In this document: piece by piece, positions 12,026 to 12,821 of the stretch
Layout of the letters: every line of letters starts with the position of its first letter
How positions within the stretch are numbered: the stretch's first letter is position 1
Source of the DNA: Chitinophagaceae bacterium
Lineage (GTDB): Bacteria; Bacteroidota; Bacteroidia; Chitinophagales; Chitinophagaceae
DNA: 12,821 bases
Assembly (NCBI GenBank): GCA_947461645.1
Contig: CANHMN010000022.1
Coordinates: forward strand, 1 to 12,821
Direction of reading: 5' to 3'
The notes under the pieces: generated by a model
What the model was told of the DNA's origin: nothing
The model's database searches: none
Seen by the model: the letters and a program-made list of their open reading frames with translations, nothing else
Translations under genes and position numbers: made by a program

Positions 12026-12821
12026 ATGGAATACCAATTTAATGATATTGAAAAAAAATGGCAGCAGCATTGGAAAGAAAACCAAGCTTATAAAGTAAGC
12101 AATCAGTCTGAAAAACCTTCTTTTTATGTGCTCGACATGTTTCCCTATCCTAGCGGAGCTGGATTGCATGTTGGTCATCCTCTGGGTTATATTGCCAGTG
12201 ATATTTACAGCAGGTACAAAAGACTGAAGGGATTTAATGTTTTACATCCCATGGGCTTCGATAGTTTTGGACTTCCTGCCGAACAGTATGCTATTGAAAC
12301 CGGCCAGCATCCTGCAACTACAACAGCTACTAACATTTCAACCTTTAAAAATCAATTGGATAAAATTGGTTTTTGTTACGATTGGGAGAGGGAACTGCGA
12401 ACAAGCGATCCTGAGTATTACAAATGGACGCAGTGGATATTTTTGCAATTGTACAACAGTTGGTTTAATCCTGCTTCCAACAAGGCGGAATCTATACAAA
12501 CACTTATTGCGAATTTTGAAAAGGAGGGATCTTCCGGGCATTCGGAAAAAGCAAAACAAACTTTTACAGATCAAGAATGGAGCGCATTGTCTGAAGAAAG
12601 TAAGCATGAAATTCTGATGAACTTCAGGCTGGCTTTTTCTGCTTTTGGTGAGGTAAACTGGTGTGAGGCGTTGGGTACAGTTCTTGCCAATGATGAAGTA
12701 ATTAATGGAGTAAGTGAAAGAGGAGGACATCCGGTTGTAAAGAAAAAAATGCGTCAATGGTATTTGAGAATCACCGATTATGCCAACAGGTTATTGGATG
12801 GCCTTGAAACAGTTGATTTTA
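12026..12821 (+). CDS. leuS: Leucyl-tRNA synthetase, N-terminal part (3' end outside window)
   Basis: LeuRS charges tRNA-Leu with leucine in the cytoplasm. The 265 visible residues cover the start of the class I catalytic core. Seen: [10 protein letters not shown], the [17 protein letters not shown] region with the HIGH-type motif HVGH (48-51), the [28 protein letters not shown] stretch, and [10 protein letters not shown]. The following segment (about 145-215) and the region [28 protein letters not shown] have only one Cys, so the zinc-binding CxxC pairs of many bacterial LeuRS enzymes are absent; I recall this same form from Bacteroides-type LeuRS. The ATG at 12026 gives the normal N-terminus. 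Full-length family members from this phylum have about 920 residues, so roughly 70 percent lies beyond the right edge. Confidence 0.97.
   Translation, partial: MEYQFNDIEKKWQQHWKENQAYKVSNQSEKPSFYVLDMFPYPSGAGLHVGHPLGYIASDIYSRYKRLKGFNVLHPMGFDSFGLPAEQYAIETGQHPATTTATNISTFKNQLDKIGFCYDWERELRTSDPEYYKWTQWIFLQLYNSWFNPASNKAESIQTLIANFEKEGSSGHSEKAKQTFTDQEWSALSEESKHEILMNFRLAFSAFGEVNWCEALGTVLANDEVINGVSERGGHPVVKKKMRQWYLRITDYANRLLDGLETVDF

Noticed and set aside
12338..12757. Open frame of 139 codons antisense to leuS
   Set aside because: It is fully inside a strongly conserved leuS region on the other strand and shows no recognisable domain.
12600..12800. Loss of zinc-binding cysteines in LeuRS as a novelty
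   Set aside because: I recall the same cysteine-poor form from Bacteroides-type LeuRS, so it is probably a lineage trait rather than damage.

Overview
This is an ordinary chromosomal stretch from a member of the Bacteroidota, probably close to the Chitinophagaceae or another Sphingobacteriia/Chitinophagia lineage. Four things point there. Predicted promoters carry the Bacteroidota -7 element TAnnTTTG. A-rich leaders replace Shine-Dalgarno sequences. A DUF3098 gene sits between ftsX and uppP. The leucyl-tRNA synthetase has the Bacteroidota-type segment instead of the usual cysteine zinc module. Base composition is AT-rich and coding density is very high. I see no tRNA, rRNA, insertion sequence, phage gene, CRISPR array or other sign of transfer, and no gene-free stretch longer than about 130 bp.

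Layout. On the minus strand, 1-2854 holds a 3HCDH-type C-terminal-domain protein, tsaB, an ArsR-family regulator and the front part of a CstB-like persulfide dioxygenase/rhodanese that runs off the left edge. On the plus strand, 2973-5250 holds ridA, a D-2-hydroxyacid dehydrogenase, greA and a HIT-family hydrolase. ruvC (5251-5820, minus) faces the HIT gene with abutting stop codons and diverges from a two-gene plus-strand unit at 5848-7621: a flippase-like membrane protein and a DUF3108 protein. On the minus strand, 7628-9757 holds an Atg22/UMF1-type MFS transporter followed by an MBL-fold hydrolase. Also on the minus strand, 9854-11895 holds ftsX, a DUF3098 gene and uppP. The 5' third of leuS leaves the window on the right, divergent from ftsX.

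Themes. Much of the window is housekeeping: t6A modification (tsaB), transcript rescue (greA), Holliday-junction cutting (ruvC), leucine charging (leuS), cell division (ftsX) and undecaprenyl-phosphate recycling (uppP). Sulfur/persulfide handling and small-metabolite clean-up (ridA, HIT, MBL hydrolase) fill in the rest. Several genes have a longer in-frame extension beginning at a TTG or running back into a neighbour; promoter and neighbour positions give the shorter starts used here.

The best unexplained signal is regulatory. Three genes (greA, uppP and the persulfide dioxygenase) each have an 8-11 bp hairpin followed by eight Ts, ending only about 19-33 nt before the start codon. In greA the predicted promoter lies upstream of the hairpin, so greA's own transcript would begin with a terminator-like structure, similar in layout to the E. 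coli greA leader. I did not find convincing evidence for a wholly new multi-gene system.
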